This document shows, piece after piece, positions 25,247 to 34,334 of a stretch of 64,000 bases of DNA. The DNA lies in the NCBI RefSeq assembly GCF_041438805.1, contig NZ_CP109190.1:3348001-3412000 (forward strand), written 5' to 3'. The notes beneath the pieces were generated by a model. The model was not told the DNA's origin and made no database searches. It saw only the letters and a program-made list of their open reading frames with translations. A program made the position numbers and the translations under genes. Every line of letters begins with the position of its first letter. Positions within the stretch are counted from its first letter, which is position 1. Source of the stretch: Streptomyces sp. NBC_01707 (lineage in GTDB: Bacteria > Actinomycetota > Actinomycetes > Streptomycetales > Streptomycetaceae).

Positions 25247-26071
25247 ATGAGAGAAACACCCCGCCCGCAGGGGACTGCGGGTGATACCGGGTCGGAGCAT
25301 CCCCAGCACCGTCCTGGTCGTGCCACCGCGCACACCACTGGAGCCTCCGGCTCCGGAACTCCTCACCGATCGGATGGCCGCTCGCCCCAAACCCCCCGGG
25401 GCGCGCGGCAAACCGATCACGGCGGCCGCCCCGGAACCACCCCCCCTGTTCCGGGGCGGCCGGCTCCTCTCCTCTTCCCGCTGCCGCTGCTTCTCGCGGT
25501 CTTCGCGCTCCTCACCTGGCAGGTCGTGGCCGACGGCCCACTGCGCAGACTGGACGAGCGGATCGGCCGGAGCGTCGTCGGCCACGGCCCAGGCAGCCTC
25601 ACCGAATTCCTCGCCGATCTCGGCAATATGCAGGTCGCTCTCCCGGTCCTGGGATGCGCGGTCGTGTACGCCCTGGCTCGGGGCGCCCGCCGGCTGCCGC
25701 TGTACGCCGCTCTCGTCATGGCCGCGGTGCCCGCACTGGTCGTCCCGCTCAAGGACTGGACCGCCCGGACGGGACCACTGACCGAGGAGACCGGCTACTA
25801 CCCGTCGGGCCACGCGGCGACGGCCGCGGTGGCGTACGGGGCGGCGGCCTTGCTGATCGCGTACCGCACCACGCCTGCGGAGCGGTCGAAGCGGTCATGG
25901 ATGATGCCCGTCGCCGCTGTCCTGCTGACAGTGGCGACGGGCATCGGTCTGGTGCTGCGCGGCTATCACTGGCCGCTGGACGTGCTCGCCGGCTGGTGCC
26001 TGAGCGGGCTGTTGCTCATGGCGCTCAGCTGGTCGAGTGGTCGGTCACGGCGACGTCAGCCGCCGAAGTAG
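25247..26071 (+). CDS. PAP2-family membrane phosphatase
   Basis: A 274-residue protein from ATG 25247. A long disordered, serine/threonine/proline-rich head (to about residue 80) precedes five or six membrane helices. The PAP2 signature is complete though diverged at the first motif: KDWTARTGP, then PSGHAATAAV and GLVLRGYHWPLDVLAGW (catalytic H in RGYHWPLD). Such enzymes dephosphorylate phosphatidic acid or undecaprenyl pyrophosphate at the outer face of the membrane. The 3' end overlaps the convergent chitinase gene by 16 bp. Confidence 0.85.
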   Translation: MRETPRPQGTAGDTGSEHPQHRPGRATAHTTGASGSGTPHRSDGRSPQTPRGARQTDHGGRPGTTPPVPGRPAPLLFPLPLLLAVFALLTWQVVADGPLRRLDERIGRSVVGHGPGSLTEFLADLGNMQVALPVLGCAVVYALARGARRLPLYAALVMAAVPALVVPLKDWTARTGPLTEETGYYPSGHAATAAVAYGAAALLIAYRTTPAERSKRSWMMPVAAVLLTVATGIGLVLRGYHWPLDVLAGWCLSGLLLMALSWSSGRSRRRQPPK

Positions 26072-27879
26072 GCGTCGAAGTTCTTCGAGAACTCACCGTT
26101 GTTGAAGCGGTCCCAGTTGATCGACCACGTCATCAGTCCGCGCAGTCCGGGCCAGGTCCCGTGTGTCGTGTACGAACCGCAGTCGGTCTTCTTCGTCAGG
26201 CAGTTCAGCGCCTTGTCGACCTCGCTGGGCGAGGTGTAGCCGTTGCCCGCCTGGGTGGAGGCGGGAAGCCCGATGGAGACCTGGTCGGGTCGGAGCGCGG
26301 GGAAGACCTTGGTGGTGTCACCGGCCACCGGGAAGCCGGTGAGCAGCATGTCGGTCATGGCGATGTGGAAGTCGGCGCCACCCATCGAGTGGTACTGGTT
26401 GTCCAGACCCATGATGGAGCCCGAGTTGTAGTCCTGGACATGCAGCAGGGTGAGGTCGTCACGCAGGGCGTGGATGACCGGGAGGTAGGCACCGGCGCGC
26501 GGGTCCTGGCCGCCCCAGGGTCCCGAGCCGTAGTACTGGTAGCCGAGCTGCACGAAGAACGTCTCGGGGGCCATGGTCAGCACGAACTTGTCGCCGTACT
26601 TGGCCTTGAGGGTCTTCACCGCCGAGATCAGGTTGACGACGACCGGGGTGGTCGGGTTGCGGAAGTCGGTGTCGCCGGTGTTCAGCGAGAGCGAGTGGCC
26701 CTCGAAGTCGATGTCGAGACCGTCCAGACCGTAGTCGTCGATGATCTTGCTGACCGAGGAGACGAAGGTGTCACGGGCGGCGGTGGTGGAGAGCTGTACC
26801 TGACCGTTCTGGCCGCCGATGGAGATCAGCACCTTCTTGCCCGCGGCCTGCTTGGCCTTGATGGCCGCCTTGAACTCGGCCACGGACTCGACGTTGGGGC
26901 ACTCGGTGACCGGGCAGAGCGTGAAACGGATGTCGCCCGAGGTGACGGAGGTGGGCTCGCCGAAGGCCAGGTCGATGACGTCCCAGGAGTCGGGGACGTC
27001 CGCCATCCGCGTGTAGCCGGAGCCGTTGGCGAAGCTGGAGTGCAGATAGCCGACGAGCGCGTGGGTGGGGAGGCCGGAGCCTCCGCCTCCGCCGCCCGCC
27101 GCGGTGGTGGCGGTGACGGTTGCGGACTTGGCGGACTCACCGGCGGAGTTGGTCGCGGTGACCTGGAAGCTGTACGCGGTCGAGGCTGCCAGGCCCGTCA
27201 CGGTGGCGGACGTCCCGGTGACGGAGAGGACCTTCGTACCGCCCCGGTAGACGTTGTAGCCGGCGGCTCCGGTGGAGCCGGTCCAGGAGAGGGCGACGGA
27301 GGAGGAGGTGGTCGTGCCGGCCCTCAGTCCGGCGGGTGTCGCGGGGATCGCGACCGGGTCGCCGCCGGGGCCGACGAGGGTGAGGTCGTCGGCGTAGTAG
27401 GTGGGGGTGCCGTACCACCCGTGGGTGTAGATCTTCACGGACGTCGTGGCGGCACCGGTCTTGAACGTGGTGGTGAGCTGCGTCCAGCCGGGAGAGGACT
27501 GCGTCCAGGTCGACACATCGGTGGTGCCGGTCCCGGACGCGCCGAGGTAGACGTAGCTGCCCTGCACCCAGGCGCTCAGTGTGTACGTGGAGTCCGGCTT
27601 GACCGTGACGGTCTGCGAGCACTCGGCGTTGTCGCTGCCGGCCGGCGTCGCCTTGAGTGCGGAAGTTCCGCCGTGGGTGGGTGTGCTGACGACGGCTCCG
27701 CTGCCGCCCGTACAGCTCCAGCCGTCCAGACCGGCCTCGAATCCGCCGTTGCGCGCAAGATCGGTGTCGGCCGCCGCGGCGGCCGGCGCCGAGGCCGCCA
27801 GGCCACCGGCGACGAGCAGAGCCGCCGAGAGGGCGGCCAGAAGTCCGGAAAATCGGGCGGGGGGTCCCGTGCGTTCCAC
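26056..27879 (-). CDS. secreted family 18 chitinase with CBM and FnIII domains
   Basis: A 607-residue secreted enzyme from GTG 27879 (GGAGG upstream). A Sec signal peptide (about 1-40, ending in ASAPAAAAA) is followed by a carbohydrate-binding module (about 40-175), one fibronectin III domain (about 180-265, APATPAGLRAGTTTSSSVAL-type start), a glycine linker and a GH18 catalytic domain. The active site DGLDIDFE lies near residue 386; the last E is the acid/base. It hydrolyses chitin outside the cell. A DasR-type dre and 12-bp direct repeats overlap its promoter, the standard arrangement for Streptomyces chitinase genes under N-acetylglucosamine control. Confidence 0.92.
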   Translation of the reverse strand: MERTGPPARFSGLLAALSAALLVAGGLAASAPAAAAADTDLARNGGFEAGLDGWSCTGGSGAVVSTPTHGGTSALKATPAGSDNAECSQTVTVKPDSTYTLSAWVQGSYVYLGASGTGTTDVSTWTQSSPGWTQLTTTFKTGAATTSVKIYTHGWYGTPTYYADDLTLVGPGGDPVAIPATPAGLRAGTTTSSSVALSWTGSTGAAGYNVYRGGTKVLSVTGTSATVTGLAASTAYSFQVTATNSAGESAKSATVTATTAAGGGGGGSGLPTHALVGYLHSSFANGSGYTRMADVPDSWDVIDLAFGEPTSVTSGDIRFTLCPVTECPNVESVAEFKAAIKAKQAAGKKVLISIGGQNGQVQLSTTAARDTFVSSVSKIIDDYGLDGLDIDFEGHSLSLNTGDTDFRNPTTPVVVNLISAVKTLKAKYGDKFVLTMAPETFFVQLGYQYYGSGPWGGQDPRAGAYLPVIHALRDDLTLLHVQDYNSGSIMGLDNQYHSMGGADFHIAMTDMLLTGFPVAGDTTKVFPALRPDQVSIGLPASTQAGNGYTSPSEVDKALNCLTKKTDCGSYTTHGTWPGLRGLMTWSINWDRFNNGEFSKNFDAYFGG

Positions 27880-27922
27880 AACGGCCTCCGTGCAGGGGGG
27901 AATTGAGTGTGGCGCCACAACA

Positions 27923-27952
27923 TGGTCCAGACCAATCAGGTTGTCAAGACCT
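27923..27952 (-). promoter_or_regulatory. chitinase promoter with dre site
   Basis: TGGTCCAGACCA (27923-27934) is a one-base variant of the DasR-responsive element TGGTCTAGACCA. A second related 12-mer, TTGTCAAGACCT, lies at 27941-27952. On the minus strand, TTGACA at 27947-27942 and a CATGTT 17 bases downstream could be the -35 and -10, placing the dre between them. DasR repression relieved by glucosamine-6-phosphate is established for chitinase genes; its action here is inferred. Confidence 0.75.
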
Positions 27953-28015
27953 CTGGCGCCGTCCCGGGCCCGCCACACCGGATGTCGACCCCACCACCTC
28001 GCCCCCGGCACCCTT

Positions 28016-28519
28016 TCAGCCCCCGGCGCCCGACCAACCACCCCCGTCCCCGTCCCTGCTGCCGCCGAGACCGCCGCCCCGGGCCGTCGCCGCTGCCTCG
28101 TGCATCGCCAGCTCCAGCAGAGCTGCGTCGATCAGCGCGTCCGAGCCGTCGGGCGGTATCAGCCAGCGCACCCCGCCGGACGCCCGCCCCGGGTACGGCA
28201 CGAGGATCCAGGTCCCGAGTCCCACCCCCCGCACCCCCGTTCCGATCCAGCGGGCGACCGTACCGGGCGGCACGAAGAAGCCCATGCGGCCGTCGCCGAA
28301 GCCGGAGAGGACCGGCCCCGGCCGACTGACGAGACGGGTGAGCACGTCGAACGCCGGATAGCCGAGCTCCCGCGGAAGGACCAGTACGTCCCACCGCCTG
28401 CCTGCGGGAAGGAGCGCAACCCCCTGGGGGTTGCGCTCCCATTCCCACCGGCACGCAGCCGGATCCGGTGCCACCGAGGCGAGCCATTCGACTGCCGCCC
28501 TCACGTCCGAGCCAGTCAT
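28016..28519 (-). CDS. conserved hypothetical protein
   Basis: A 167-residue protein from ATG 28519. It has a compact N-terminal part (WLASVAPDPAACRWEWERNP, then GVALLPAGRRWDVLVLPREL), a PGPVLSGFGDGRMGFFVPPG segment and a glycine-rich disordered tail after residue 145. The pattern resembles the small bifunctional primase/polymerase-like hypotheticals seen in Streptomyces, but no catalytic motif is evident. It is a single-gene unit between the chitinase and the polyamine operon. Function unknown. Confidence 0.65.
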   Translation of the reverse strand: MTGSDVRAAVEWLASVAPDPAACRWEWERNPQGVALLPAGRRWDVLVLPRELGYPAFDVLTRLVSRPGPVLSGFGDGRMGFFVPPGTVARWIGTGVRGVGLGTWILVPYPGRASGGVRWLIPPDGSDALIDAALLELAMHEAAATARGGGLGGSRDGDGGGWSGAGG

Positions 28520-28660
28520 GACCGGCCCCCCCTTTCCGTGCGCACCGACAGTGCGTCCACACGGCGAGAGAGGGGGTTCGGCCCGGATGATTACGCGAGT
28601 CGGGGGCACCAGCCGGAAGTGAATTGAGTCACACCGTGACCGGTGTCCCCCGGACCTGGG

Positions 28661-30076
28661 TCAGCTGTCGAAGCCGAGCCCCATCCGGTCCATCGTGCGC
28701 AGCCACAGATTGCGCCGGCCCCCCTGGCTGTCCGCCCTGGCCAGGGACCTCTTCGTGAGTTCGATCCCGGCCCAGGCGAACGGCTCCGGCGGGAACGGCA
28801 TCGGCTTGGTGCGCACCATCTCCAGACCGGTCCGCTCGGTCCGTTCACCGGAGAGCAGATCCAGCATCACGTCGGCGCCGAACCGGGTGGCTCCGACGCC
28901 GAGTCCGGTGAATCCGGCGGCATAGGCGACCCGCCCCCGGTGGGCCGTGCCGAAGAAGGCGGAGAAGCGGGAACAGGTGTCGATCGCGCCGCCCCAGGCG
29001 TGACTGAAACGCACCCCTGCCAGCTGCGGGAAGCACTCGAAGAACTGGCCCGCGAGTTTGAGGAACGTCTCCGGCCGCTGGTCGAGATCAGCGCTCAGCC
29101 GGCCGCCGTACGGATAGATCGCGTCATAGCCGCCCCACAGGATCCGGTTGTCCTCGGACAGCCGGAAGTAGTGGAACTGATTGGCGCTGTCGCCCAGTCC
29201 CTGCCGGTTCTTCCAGCCGATGGAGGCGAGCTGGTCGGCGGTGAGCGGCTCGGTCATCAGCGCGTAGTCGTAGACCGGGACGGTGTACGGGCGCACTCGC
29301 TTGACCAGCGACGGGAAGATGTTCGTGCCCAGTGCGACCCGGTGCGCGAGGACCTTCCCGTACGGCGTGCGGACCGCCATCCCGGTGGCGGTCCTGGCCA
29401 GTTCGAGGCCCCGGGTGTGCTCGTACACCCGCACCCCCAGATCGAGGCAGGCCCGCTTCAGGCCCCAGGCCAGCTTGGCGGGGTTCAGCATGGCGACTCC
29501 GCGCCGGTCCAGGAGTCCGCCGAGGAAGGTCGGTGAGTCGACTTCCGCGCGCAGTGCCTCCTGGTCGAGGAATTCCACTCCGGTGAAGCCGAGCTTCTCG
29601 GCTTCCTGGTGCCATTCCCGCAGCTCTTCCAGCTGATGCGGTTCGGTGGCGACATCGATTTCACCGGTGCGCTCGAATGCGCAGTCGATGGAGTACCGGG
29701 CGACGGCCGCCTCGATGGCGTCGAGGTTCTGTTCGCCCAGTTCTTCCAGCTTCTTGATCTCGTCCGGCCAGCGTTCCAGGCCGTTGGGGAGGCCATGGGT
29801 GAGGGAGGCGGCGCAGAATCCGCCGTTGCGGCCCGAGGCGGCCCAGCCCACCTCGTGCCCCTCGATCAGTACGACGTCCCGTTCCGGATCGCGTTCCTTG
29901 GCGATCAGCGCGGTCCACAGTCCGCTGTATCCGCCGCCGATGACGAGCAGATCGCAGTGCTCGTCGCCGGTGAGCGCGGGAAGGGCATCGGGCCTGCCGG
30001 GGTCGTCCAGCCAGAACGAGACCGGCCGTGCGCCGGAGAGTGATTGTGCAGCAGTACGCATGGCAGCTGGGGCCAT
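28661..30076 (-). CDS. FAD-dependent oxidoreductase (gamma-glutamylputrescine oxidase-like)
   Basis: A 471-residue flavoprotein from ATG 30076, with GAAGGAG upstream. The N-terminal FAD motif is DLLVIGGGYSGLWTALIAKE, and the flavin-contact region GHEVGWAASGRNGGFCAAS is typical of the DAO/PuuB group. The C-terminal GFTGLGVGATRFGADVMLDLL is the second conserved block. It oxidises an amine such as gamma-glutamylputrescine to the aldehyde with release of ammonia and peroxide. It is the last gene of the leftward operon ALDH-potD-potA-potB-potC, which fits uptake of putrescine followed by oxidation. Substrate specificity is inferred. Confidence 0.85.
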   Translation of the reverse strand: MAPAAMRTAAQSLSGARPVSFWLDDPGRPDALPALTGDEHCDLLVIGGGYSGLWTALIAKERDPERDVVLIEGHEVGWAASGRNGGFCAASLTHGLPNGLERWPDEIKKLEELGEQNLDAIEAAVARYSIDCAFERTGEIDVATEPHQLEELREWHQEAEKLGFTGVEFLDQEALRAEVDSPTFLGGLLDRRGVAMLNPAKLAWGLKRACLDLGVRVYEHTRGLELARTATGMAVRTPYGKVLAHRVALGTNIFPSLVKRVRPYTVPVYDYALMTEPLTADQLASIGWKNRQGLGDSANQFHYFRLSEDNRILWGGYDAIYPYGGRLSADLDQRPETFLKLAGQFFECFPQLAGVRFSHAWGGAIDTCSRFSAFFGTAHRGRVAYAAGFTGLGVGATRFGADVMLDLLSGERTERTGLEMVRTKPMPFPPEPFAWAGIELTKRSLARADSQGGRRNLWLRTMDRMGLGFDS

Positions 30077-30099
30077 GGTTTCCAACTCCTTCAGGACTT

Positions 30100-30903
30100 T
30101 CAGGGTCGTGCGCTGTTTTTTCGCCGGTTCGAGATGAGCTGGCCGGCGACGACCACCAGAACGGCGATGACGAACATCGCCGTGCCGATGACGTTGATCT
30201 GCACGGGTGTGCCGCGTTGCGCCGAACCCCAGACGTACATGGGGAAGGTCACGGTCGAGCCCGCGTTGAAATTGGTGATGATGAAATCGTCGAAGGAGAG
30301 CGCGAAGGCGAGCAGCGCTCCCGCGGCGATTCCGGGGGCGGCGATCGGCAAGGTCACCCGGACGAATGTCTGCACGGGGCCCGCGTACAGATCGCGGGCC
30401 GCCTCCTCCAGTCGCGGGTCCATCGACATCACGCGTGCCTTGACCGCCGTCACGACGAAGCTCAGACAGAACATGATGTGTGCGATGAGGATCGTCCAGA
30501 AGCCCAGTTGGGCACCCATGTTGAGGAAGAGGGTGAGCAGCGAGGCAGCCATGACGACCTCGGGCATCGCCATCGGCAGGAAGATCAGCGAGTTGATCGC
30601 GCCGCGCGCCCGGAAGCGGTAGCGGACCAGCGCGAAGGCGATCATCGTGCCGAGCGCGGTCGCGCCGATCGTCGCCCAGGTGGCGATCTGGAGGGAGAGC
30701 GAGAGCGAGCCGCACATGTCGGCGACGCCGCAGGGGTCGGTCCAGGCGTCCAGTGAGAAGCGCTGCCAGGCGTAGTTGAAGCGCCCGTTCGGCTTGTTGA
30801 AGGAGAACACCATCACGACGATGTTCGGAAGGATCATGTAGGCGAGGGTCAGCAGACCCGCGATGACGATCAGATGGCGGCGGAGCCAGCGCAGTACGGG
30901 CAT
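30100..30903 (-). CDS. potC: spermidine/putrescine ABC transporter permease PotC
   Basis: A 267-residue inner-membrane permease with six hydrophobic segments. The cytoplasmic EAA loop (RLEEAARDLYAGPVQTFVRVTLP) contacts the ATPase. Its ATG at 30903 overlaps the potB stop as ATGA. Together with PotB it forms the transmembrane channel of the importer, and the gene order PotD-A-B-C is the usual one. Family and orientation are clear; the exact polyamine preference is not. Confidence 0.92.
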   Translation of the reverse strand: MPVLRWLRRHLIVIAGLLTLAYMILPNIVVMVFSFNKPNGRFNYAWQRFSLDAWTDPCGVADMCGSLSLSLQIATWATIGATALGTMIAFALVRYRFRARGAINSLIFLPMAMPEVVMAASLLTLFLNMGAQLGFWTILIAHIMFCLSFVVTAVKARVMSMDPRLEEAARDLYAGPVQTFVRVTLPIAAPGIAAGALLAFALSFDDFIITNFNAGSTVTFPMYVWGSAQRGTPVQINVIGTAMFVIAVLVVVAGQLISNRRKNSARP

Positions 30904-31835
30904 CAGACCAGGTCCTCCGTCCCGGAGCGGCGGATGTAGACGGTCACCATCAGCAGGACGACCGCCATGAGGATGAAGGAGAGCGCGGCCGCCATCGGGT
31001 AGTCGAGGACGCGCAGGAACTGGGTCTGAATGACGCTGCCGACCATCTTGGTGTCGGTGGAGCCCAGCAGTTCGGCGTTGACGTAGTCACCGCTGGCCGG
31101 GATGAAGGTCAGCAGCGTGCCCGAGACGACACCCGGCATGGAGAGCGGGAAGGTCACCTTGCGGAAGGTGGTGGCGGGGGTCGCGTACAGATCGCCGGCC
31201 GCCTCGTGCAGCCTGCCGTCGATCCGCTCCAGCGAGGTGTAGAGCGGCAGGATCATGAACGGCAGGAAGTTGTACGTCAGACCGCAGACCACGGCCATCG
31301 GTGTGGCCAGCACCCGGTTGTTCTCGGTCCAGCCGAGCCAGCTGGTGACATCCAGGACGTGCAGGGCGTTGAGTACGTCGACGACCGCGCCGCCGTCCGC
31401 GAGGATCGTCTTCCAGGCGAGGGTACGGATCAGGAAGCTGGTGAAGAAAGGCGCGATGACCAGCACCAACACCACATTGCGCCAGCGGCCCGCCTTGAAC
31501 GCGATGAGATACGCGAGCGGGTAGCCGAGCAGCAGGCAGAGAATCGTCGCGGTGCCCGCGTACAGCAGGGACCGGATGAACTGCGGGTAGTACTCGGACA
31601 GCGCGTCCCAGTAGGTCTGGACGTGCCAGGTGACCTCGAACCCCTTCTCCAGGGATCCGGTCTGTACGGAGGTCGATGCCTGGTAGACCATCGGCAGGGC
31701 GAAGAAGACGACCAACCAGAGGATGCCGGGCAGCAGCAGCCAGTACGGGACGAGCCGCTTTCGGGTGGAGGCCTTGCGTACGGGGAGTTCGGCGGGGTCC
31801 GTGGACGGCGCGGGCGGCGCTTCGGTGACGGTCAC
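30903..31835 (-). CDS. potB: spermidine/putrescine ABC transporter permease PotB
   Basis: A 310-residue permease. GTG 31835 overlaps the potA stop as GTGA, so I chose it over the long upstream frame. Six membrane helices follow a short polar head; the EAA loop RLHEAAGDLYATPATTFRKVTFP precedes the C-terminal helices. It pairs with PotC to form the polyamine channel. Translational coupling to potA and potC keeps the subunits in balance. Confidence 0.92.
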   Translation of the reverse strand: MTVTEAPPAPSTDPAELPVRKASTRKRLVPYWLLLPGILWLVVFFALPMVYQASTSVQTGSLEKGFEVTWHVQTYWDALSEYYPQFIRSLLYAGTATILCLLLGYPLAYLIAFKAGRWRNVVLVLVIAPFFTSFLIRTLAWKTILADGGAVVDVLNALHVLDVTSWLGWTENNRVLATPMAVVCGLTYNFLPFMILPLYTSLERIDGRLHEAAGDLYATPATTFRKVTFPLSMPGVVSGTLLTFIPASGDYVNAELLGSTDTKMVGSVIQTQFLRVLDYPMAAALSFILMAVVLLMVTVYIRRSGTEDLV

Positions 31836-32983
31836 GTCGCGTCCTCCACCGTCTCCACACCGGCGTCGATGTCCTGGGCCGCGTCGAGGCCGAAGGTGTG
31901 CTCCGGGTCCCAGTGCAGGACGACCTCGGCGCCGCGGGTGAGTCCCGCGCGGTGCCCGACGTTCTGCTCGTAGACCTGAAGTGCCTTGCCGGCCGGGCTC
32001 TCCACCACGTACTGCGTGGAGACGCCGATGAAGCTGGAGTCGACGATTCGGCCGGTCACCCGGTTGCGTCCGGCGGCTATGGTGTCCGCTTCGCCGGCGG
32101 AAGCGAGGGCGATCTTCTCCGGGCGGATGCCGACCAGGATTTTCCCGCCGCGAGCGGTGGGGGCCGAGCACCGCCCGGCGGGCAGTCGCAGTGTGCTGCC
32201 GCCCACGCCGACGACGATGTCCGTGCCGGACTCGGTGATCTCGCCCTCGATCAGGTTGGAGGTGCCGAGGAAGTTGGCGACGAAGGTCGTCTTCGGGTTC
32301 TCGTACAGGTCGGCGGGGGCGCCGAGCTGCTCGACGCGGCCCGCGTTCATCACCGCGACGGTGTCGGCCATGGTCATGGCCTCCTCCTGGTCGTGGGTGA
32401 CATGGATGAACGTGATGCCGACCTCGGTCTGGATGCGCTTGAGCTCGAGCTGCATCTGGCGGCGCAGCTTGAGGTCGAGGGCGCCGAGCGGCTCGTCGAG
32501 CAGGAGCACCTGCGGGTGGTTGATCAGGGCGCGGGCGACGGCGACGCGCTGCTGCTGGCCGCCGGAGAGCTGGTGCGGCTTGCGCTTCGCGAAGTCGCCG
32601 AGCTGAACGAGCTCCAGCATGTCGTCGACCTGCTTCTTCACCGACTTGATGCCGCGCCGGCGCAGACCGAAGGCGACGTTCTCGGTGATGTCCAGGTGCG
32701 GGAAGAGCGCGTAACTCTGGAAGACGGTGTTGACGGGCCGCTTGTACGGGGGCAGGTCGGTGATGTCCCGGCCGCCGAGCGAGATGGAGCCGGTGGTGGC
32801 CTCCTCCAGCCCCGCGATCATCCGCAGGGTGGTGGTCTTGCCACAGCCGGAGGCTCCGAGCAGGGCGAAGAAGGAGCCCTGGGGGACGGTCAGGTCGAGC
32901 GGCTGGACGGCGGCGAAGGAACCGTACGTCTTGCTGATCCCGGTGAGGCGGACGTCGCCGCCTTCTGTCTGCTGCTGTGTCAT
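31832..32983 (-). CDS. potA: spermidine/putrescine ABC transporter ATPase PotA
   Basis: A 383-residue ABC ATPase. Walker A GASGCGKTT starts at residue 43, the signature LSGGQQQR is near 143, Walker B is VLLLDEPLGALD, and the H-loop is VTHDQEEA. A C-terminal TOBE-type beta domain (VGIRPEKIALAS and onward) regulates uptake. It hydrolyses ATP to drive polyamine import through PotBC. It follows potD and is coupled to potB. Confidence 0.93.
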   Translation of the reverse strand: MTQQQTEGGDVRLTGISKTYGSFAAVQPLDLTVPQGSFFALLGASGCGKTTTLRMIAGLEEATTGSISLGGRDITDLPPYKRPVNTVFQSYALFPHLDITENVAFGLRRRGIKSVKKQVDDMLELVQLGDFAKRKPHQLSGGQQQRVAVARALINHPQVLLLDEPLGALDLKLRRQMQLELKRIQTEVGITFIHVTHDQEEAMTMADTVAVMNAGRVEQLGAPADLYENPKTTFVANFLGTSNLIEGEITESGTDIVVGVGGSTLRLPAGRCSAPTARGGKILVGIRPEKIALASAGEADTIAAGRNRVTGRIVDSSFIGVSTQYVVESPAGKALQVYEQNVGHRAGLTRGAEVVLHWDPEHTFGLDAAQDIDAGVETVEDAT

Positions 32984-33041
32984 GGGTCGCAGTCCCAGTG
33001 GTGTCAGGGGGAGATCGGGCGAGAGGGAAAAGGCACCGCGG

Positions 33042-34292
33042 TCAGGCGCCGATGAGCTTGGCGAACTTCTCCTCGTACGCCGTCTCTTCCTTGCTTGTCA
33101 GCGAGCGGAAGGCGTGCGATCGGGCCGCCATCTCCTTGTCGGGGAGGATGAGTGTGTTGGCGGCCATCGCCTTGTCGATCTTGGTGAGTTCCTCACGGAC
33201 ACCGTCGACCGGACAGACATAGTTGATGTACGCGGCGAGCTGGGCGGCGACCGGCGGCTCGTAGTAGTAGTCGATGAGCTTCTCGGCGTTGGTCTTGTGC
33301 CGGGCCTTGGCGGGGACCAGCATGTTGTCGCTCGACGTGATGTATCCGGCGGCCGGGATCGCGTACTTGATGTCCGGGTTTCCGGACTGGAGCTGGATGA
33401 TGTCGCCGGCCCACGCGATGCAGGCGGCGATGTCGCCCTTGTCGAGGTCCGCGGTGTAGTCGTTGCCGGTGAAGCGGCGGATCTGCTTCTTGTCGACGCC
33501 CTTCTGGATCCGGCCGATCGCCGCGTCGAAGTCGGCGTCCGTGAACGTCCCGGGGTCCTTGCCCATGTCGAGCAGGGTCATGCCGACGGAGTCACGCATC
33601 TCGGAGAGGAACCCGACCCTGCCTTTGAGGGAGGGGTCGTCGAGCAGCTGCGTGATGGAGTCGACCTTGCGCCCGCCGGTCGCCTTGGAGTTGTAGGCGA
33701 TGACGGTCGGAATGCCCGTCCACGGGTAGGAGTGGGCGCGGCCCGGGTCCCAGTCGGGGGTGCGGAACTGGGACGAGAGGTTGGCGAAGGCGTGCGGCAG
33801 GTTCACCGGGTCGAGCTTCTGGGCCCAGCCGAGCCGGATGATCCGCGCGGCCAGCCAGTCGGTGACGATGATGAGGTCCCGGCCGGTGTCCTGGCCCGCG
33901 GCCAGCTGCGGCTTTATCTTGCCGAAGAATTCGACGTTGTCGTTGATGTCCTCGGTGTACTTGACCTTGATACCGGTGCGTTTCGTGAACGCCTCCAGCG
34001 TGGGCCGGTGCTTCTCGTCGTCACTGACGTCCATGTATTCGGTCCAGTTGGAGAAGTTGATCTGCTTCTCCTTGGCCGAGTGGTCGTCCGAAGCCGCTGC
34101 GGCGTCCCCTTCCCGCTTCGCCGGCGGGATGCCGCATGCGCTCAGCGTCCCCAGTCCGCCGAGCGCGAGCGCGCCCATGCCGGAGGCGCGGATGAGCGAA
34201 CGCCGGGTGAGGGCGCCCCTGCCGCTGGTCAGACTGCGCCGCATCGCGGCCAGCTGCGCCGCAGAGAGGTGCTCGGGCTCGTACTGCTCCAT
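33042..34292 (-). CDS. potD: polyamine-binding lipoprotein PotD (Tat-exported)
   Basis: A 416-residue extracellular solute-binding protein. The head has a twin-arginine motif (TRRSLIRASG), a hydrophobic stretch and a lipobox LSAC, so it is probably Tat-exported and lipid-anchored. The mature part begins INFSNWTEYMD and has ERTG-like and YTEDINDNVEFFGK segments seen in PotD/PotF. It delivers spermidine or putrescine to PotBC. About 40% of residues appear shared with the second binding protein at 40970, including FTGNDY and the YYYEP-A-AQLA-YINYVCPV block. Confidence 0.9.
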   Translation of the reverse strand: MEQYEPEHLSAAQLAAMRRSLTSGRGALTRRSLIRASGMGALALGGLGTLSACGIPPAKREGDAAAASDDHSAKEKQINFSNWTEYMDVSDDEKHRPTLEAFTKRTGIKVKYTEDINDNVEFFGKIKPQLAAGQDTGRDLIIVTDWLAARIIRLGWAQKLDPVNLPHAFANLSSQFRTPDWDPGRAHSYPWTGIPTVIAYNSKATGGRKVDSITQLLDDPSLKGRVGFLSEMRDSVGMTLLDMGKDPGTFTDADFDAAIGRIQKGVDKKQIRRFTGNDYTADLDKGDIAACIAWAGDIIQLQSGNPDIKYAIPAAGYITSSDNMLVPAKARHKTNAEKLIDYYYEPPVAAQLAAYINYVCPVDGVREELTKIDKAMAANTLILPDKEMAARSHAFRSLTSKEETAYEEKFAKLIGA

Positions 34293-34334
34293 GCGCGTTG
34301 CCCTTTCGGGTGGGAATGGCCGTTGTCGGCCGGG

